A stretch of DNA of 64,000 bases. Origin: Burkholderia sp. L27(2015) (GTDB lineage Bacteria > Pseudomonadota > Gammaproteobacteria > Burkholderiales > Burkholderiaceae). Below are positions 62,301 through 64,000 of this stretch, one piece after another. Position 1 is the stretch's first letter; each line of letters starts with the position of its first letter. Location of the stretch: contig NZ_LMUX01000007.1 of the NCBI RefSeq assembly GCF_009765705.1, positions 158,716-222,715 of the forward strand, read 5' to 3'. The notes below the pieces were generated by a model, which saw only the letters and a program-made list of their open reading frames with translations, had not been told where the DNA came from and did no database searches. Position numbers and translations under genes: made by a program.

Positions 62301-64000
62301 GCGATGTCCTGGAAATCCAGCACCGGCTGCGCCACTTCGAGCCGCATCGGTGGGTTGATGTTGTTGGTATCGAGCAGATTGGGCTTGGGTCCGATAAACG
62401 ACACCAGCGACATCACCATGTTTTCGCGGATCGAGTCGATCGGCGGGTTGGTCACCTGCGCGAACAACTGGCGGAAATAGTGATACAGCGTCTTGTTCTT
62501 CGACGACATGACCGCGAGCGGCGAATCGTTGCCCATCGAGCCGATCGCTTCCTCGCCGCTGAGTGCCATCGGCGCCATCAGGAACTTGAGATCTTCCTGG
62601 GTATAGCCGAACGCCTGCTGGCGATCGAGCAGCGAGCTCGCGCTGGTATCGCGCGCCTGGGCGTTTTGCGCTTCGATTTCGTCCAGCTTGACGCGCACGG
62701 CTCCAATCCAGCTCTTGTAGGGCTTGGCATTGGCGAGGTTGTCCTTGAGTTCCTTGTCGTCGATGATGCGGCCTTGCTCCATGTCGATCAGGAACATCTT
62801 GCCCGGCTGCAGACGCCATTTCTTGACGATCTTCGATTCGGGAATCGGCAACACGCCCGCTTCCGACGCCAGGATCACGATGTCGTCGTCGGTAATGCAA
62901 TAACGCGCCGGGCGCAGGCCGTTACGATCGAGCGTGGCGCCAATCTGGCGGCCATCGGTGAAAGCGATCGCGGCAGGGCCGTCCCACGGCTCCATCATGG
63001 CTGCGTGATATTCGTAAAAGGCGCGGCGGTTGTCGTCCATCAACGTGTGCTGTTCCCAGGCTTCCGGGATCATCATCATCATCGCGTGAACCAGCGGGTA
63101 ACCCGCCATTACCAGCAGTTCGAGACAGTTGTCGAACGAAGCGGTGTCGGACTGACCGGGGTAGATCAGCGGCCACAGTTTTTCGAGATCGGTGCCGAGC
63201 ACCGCGCTCGAGATGGCACCCGTGCGCGCCGACAGCCAGTTGACGTTGCCCTTCACGGTATTGATTTCGCCGTTGTGGGCAATCATGCGATAGGGGTGAG
63301 CCAGTTCCCAGGCCGGGAACGTGTTGGTGGAGAAACGCTGGTGCACCAGCGCCAACGCCGAAACCGTGCGCTCGTCCTGCAGGTCGATGTAATAGACGCC
63401 GACTTGACCGGCCAGCAACAAGCCTTTATAGACGACGGTGCGCGCCGACATCGACGGCACGAAGTATTCCTTGCCGTGCTTGAGCTTGAGCGCCTGAATC
63501 CGGTGGCTCGCGGTTTTGCGGATCACGTACAGTTTGCGCTCGAGCGCATCCGTCACAATGATGTCCTTGCCCCGGCCGATGAAGATTTGGCGGATGACCG
63601 GCTCGCTGGCTTTCACCGTCGGCGAGATCGGCATGGTGGGATCGACGGGCACGTCGCGCCAGCCCAGCACCACTTGCCCTTCGGCGTTGACCGTGCGTTC
63701 CAATTCCTGCTCGCAGGCAAGCCGCGACGCATGTTCCTTGGGCAGGAAGATCATCCCCACCCCGTATTCGCCGGCCGGCGGTAAAGTCACGCCTTGCTTG
63801 GCCATCTCTTCGCGGTAGAACGCGTCCGGGATTTGAATCAGGATGCCGGCGCCATCACCCATCAGCGGGTCGGCCCCAACGGCGCCCCGGTGATCGATAT
63901 TTTCCAGGATCTTCAGGCCCTGCAGGACGATCTCGTGACTCTTCCTGCCCTTGATATGAGCGACAAAGCCGACGCCGCAAGCGTCGTGTTCATTGGTCGG
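59336..64000 (-). CDS. gltB: Glutamate synthase large subunit, N-terminus outside the window
   Basis: The frame runs to the right window edge; about 1555 codons are seen. The first visible residues ([17 protein letters not shown]) contain the Cys that becomes the N-terminal nucleophile of the glutaminase domain (codon at 63977-63979), so only the short propeptide or start is missing. The FMN/3Fe-4S synthase part includes [19 protein letters not shown], and [20 protein letters not shown] (three Cys of the 3Fe-4S cluster). The C-terminal beta-helix part contains [18 protein letters not shown]. With GltD it makes two glutamates from glutamine and 2-oxoglutarate. Confidence 0.97.
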   Translation of the reverse strand, partial: PTNEHDACGVGFVAHIKGRKSHEIVLQGLKILENIDHRGAVGADPLMGDGAGILIQIPDAFYREEMAKQGVTLPPAGEYGVGMIFLPKEHASRLACEQELERTVNAEGQVVLGWRDVPVDPTMPISPTVKASEPVIRQIFIGRGKDIIVTDALERKLYVIRKTASHRIQALKLKHGKEYFVPSMSARTVVYKGLLLAGQVGVYYIDLQDERTVSALALVHQRFSTNTFPAWELAHPYRMIAHNGEINTVKGNVNWLSARTGAISSAVLGTDLEKLWPLIYPGQSDTASFDNCLELLVMAGYPLVHAMMMMIPEAWEQHTLMDDNRRAFYEYHAAMMEPWDGPAAIAFTDGRQIGATLDRNGLRPARYCITDDDIVILASEAGVLPIPESKIVKKWRLQPGKMFLIDMEQGRIIDDKELKDNLANAKPYKSWIGAVRVKLDEIEAQNAQARDTSASSLLDRQQAFGYTQEDLKFLMAPMALSGEEAIGSMGNDSPLAVMSSKNKTLYHYFRQLFAQVTNPPIDSIRENMVMSLVSFIGPKPNLLDTNNINPPMRLEVAQPVLDFQDIAKIRAIDQYTGGKFSAYELNICYPVAWGKEGIEARLASLCAEAVDAVKSGYNILIVSDRRTDRDNVAIPALLATSAVHTHLVRHGLRTSTGLVVETGSAREVHHFALLAGYGAEAVHPYLAMETLANLAQGLSGELSSEKAVKNFVKAVGKGLQKVMSKMGISTYMSYTGAQIFEAIGLSKELVGQYFHGTASNVGGIGIFEVAEEAVALHREAFGDNPVLRNMLDAGGEYAYRVRGEEHMWTPDAIAKLQHSARSNSYQTYKEYAHLINDQSRRHMTLRGLFEFKVDPMRAIPLEEVESAKDIVTRFATGAMSLGSISTEAHATLAVAMNRIGGKSNTGEGGEDPHRYRNELRGIPIKSGQTMADIMGTEAVVRDTVLKDGDSLRSKIKQVASGRFGVTAEYLSSADQIQIKMAQGAKPGEGGQLPGHKVSDYIGKLRFSVPGVGLISPPPHHDIYSIEDLAQLIHDLKSVNPSASVSVKLVAEVGVGTVAAGVAKAKADHVVIAGHDGGTGASPLSSIKYAGTPWEMGLAETQQTLVLNRLRGRIRVQADGQMKTGRDVAIAALLGADEFGFATAPLVAQGCIMMRKCHLNTCPVGVATQDPVLRAKFQGQPEHVVNFFFFIAEEVREIMAQLGIAKFDELIGRADLLDTKKGIDHWKARGLDFSRIFHLPDMPAEVARLHVESQDHGLDKELDHILIEKSKAAINKGEHVSFIQPVRNVNRTVGAMLSGVIAKKYGHEGLPDDAIHIQLKGTAGQSFGAFLARGVTLDLVGDGNDYVGKGLSGGRIIIRPTTDFRGKSEENIICGNTVMYGAIEGEAFFRGVAGERFCVRNSGASAVVEGTGDHGCEYMTGGTVVVLGETGRNFAAGMSGGVAFVYDPDGTFGGKCNKSMVTLDPVLQQAEQERTVERTLWHAGSTDEAMLRGMIERHFQFTGSMRAKSLLENWDASRRQFVKVFPIDYKRALSDLGAKAEADAAGNGVKIVAAA

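Noticed and set aside
59510-63784. Two long plus-strand frames (547 and 610 codons) over gltB
   Set aside because: Antisense shadows of the conserved gltB frame, with no family sequence.

Overview
The window looks like a chromosomal segment of a Burkholderiaceae beta-proteobacterium (Burkholderia/Paraburkholderia/Mycetohabitans type). The evidence is the gene order in the right-hand 36 kb: gltB-gltD, thiamine genes under a TPP riboswitch, mlaFEDACB, an ABC-2 exporter, ibaG/bolA, murA, hisGDCB-marC-hisHAFIE, HIT, tatABC, a Deg protease, a Nif3-like gene and sspA-sspB. I judge this from remembered synteny; no search was run.

Positions 1-27,397 are accessory DNA. It ends at a P4-type tyrosine integrase lying next to the 3' end of a tRNA-Thr(UGU) gene, the usual layout of an integrated element. 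Reading leftwards from the tRNA: integrase; a fusion of an IS630-type DNA-binding domain to an unknown domain; an AlpA-like regulator; a small protein; a DUF3987 helicase/primase-like protein; an inovirus Gp2/YfjJ-like protein; a short MobA/MobL-type relaxase preceded by a region rich in inverted repeats. Next come two probable defence loci. One is a two-gene operon of a Mrr-like nuclease-STAND NTPase plus a YaaC-like protein, with a HEPN-like protein nearby. The other is a single 950-residue PHP-SMC-like ATPase of the ppl/TrlF type. Between them lie a membrane protein, a decayed small gene, and a cassette of a concanavalin-fold-like protein, a lipoprotein and a small coupled protein. The far left holds a methyltransferase/XRE pair around a double palindromic operator, phage-type small genes, and remnants of an IS3 element and a group II intron. 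No copy of the tRNA end was found on the left, so the element probably starts outside the window.

Positions 27,398-64,000 are core genome. The histidine genes form one minus-strand cluster encoding all pathway steps except those of other loci (HisZ and HisN-type functions are not here). The mla genes encode retrograde phospholipid transport between outer and inner membrane. TatABC could export the Tat-type multicopper oxidase found at 55.5-57.1 kb. ThiO-ThiS-ThiG-ThiE make the thiazole and join it to the pyrimidine, under TPP control. GltB (cut by the window edge) and GltD form glutamate synthase. Unusual points in the core are low-complexity Ala/Thr/Gly/Gln-rich extensions on several housekeeping proteins, a 13-bp minisatellite upstream of an SbmA-like ABC transporter, and the absence of petABC between the Nif3-like gene and sspA.
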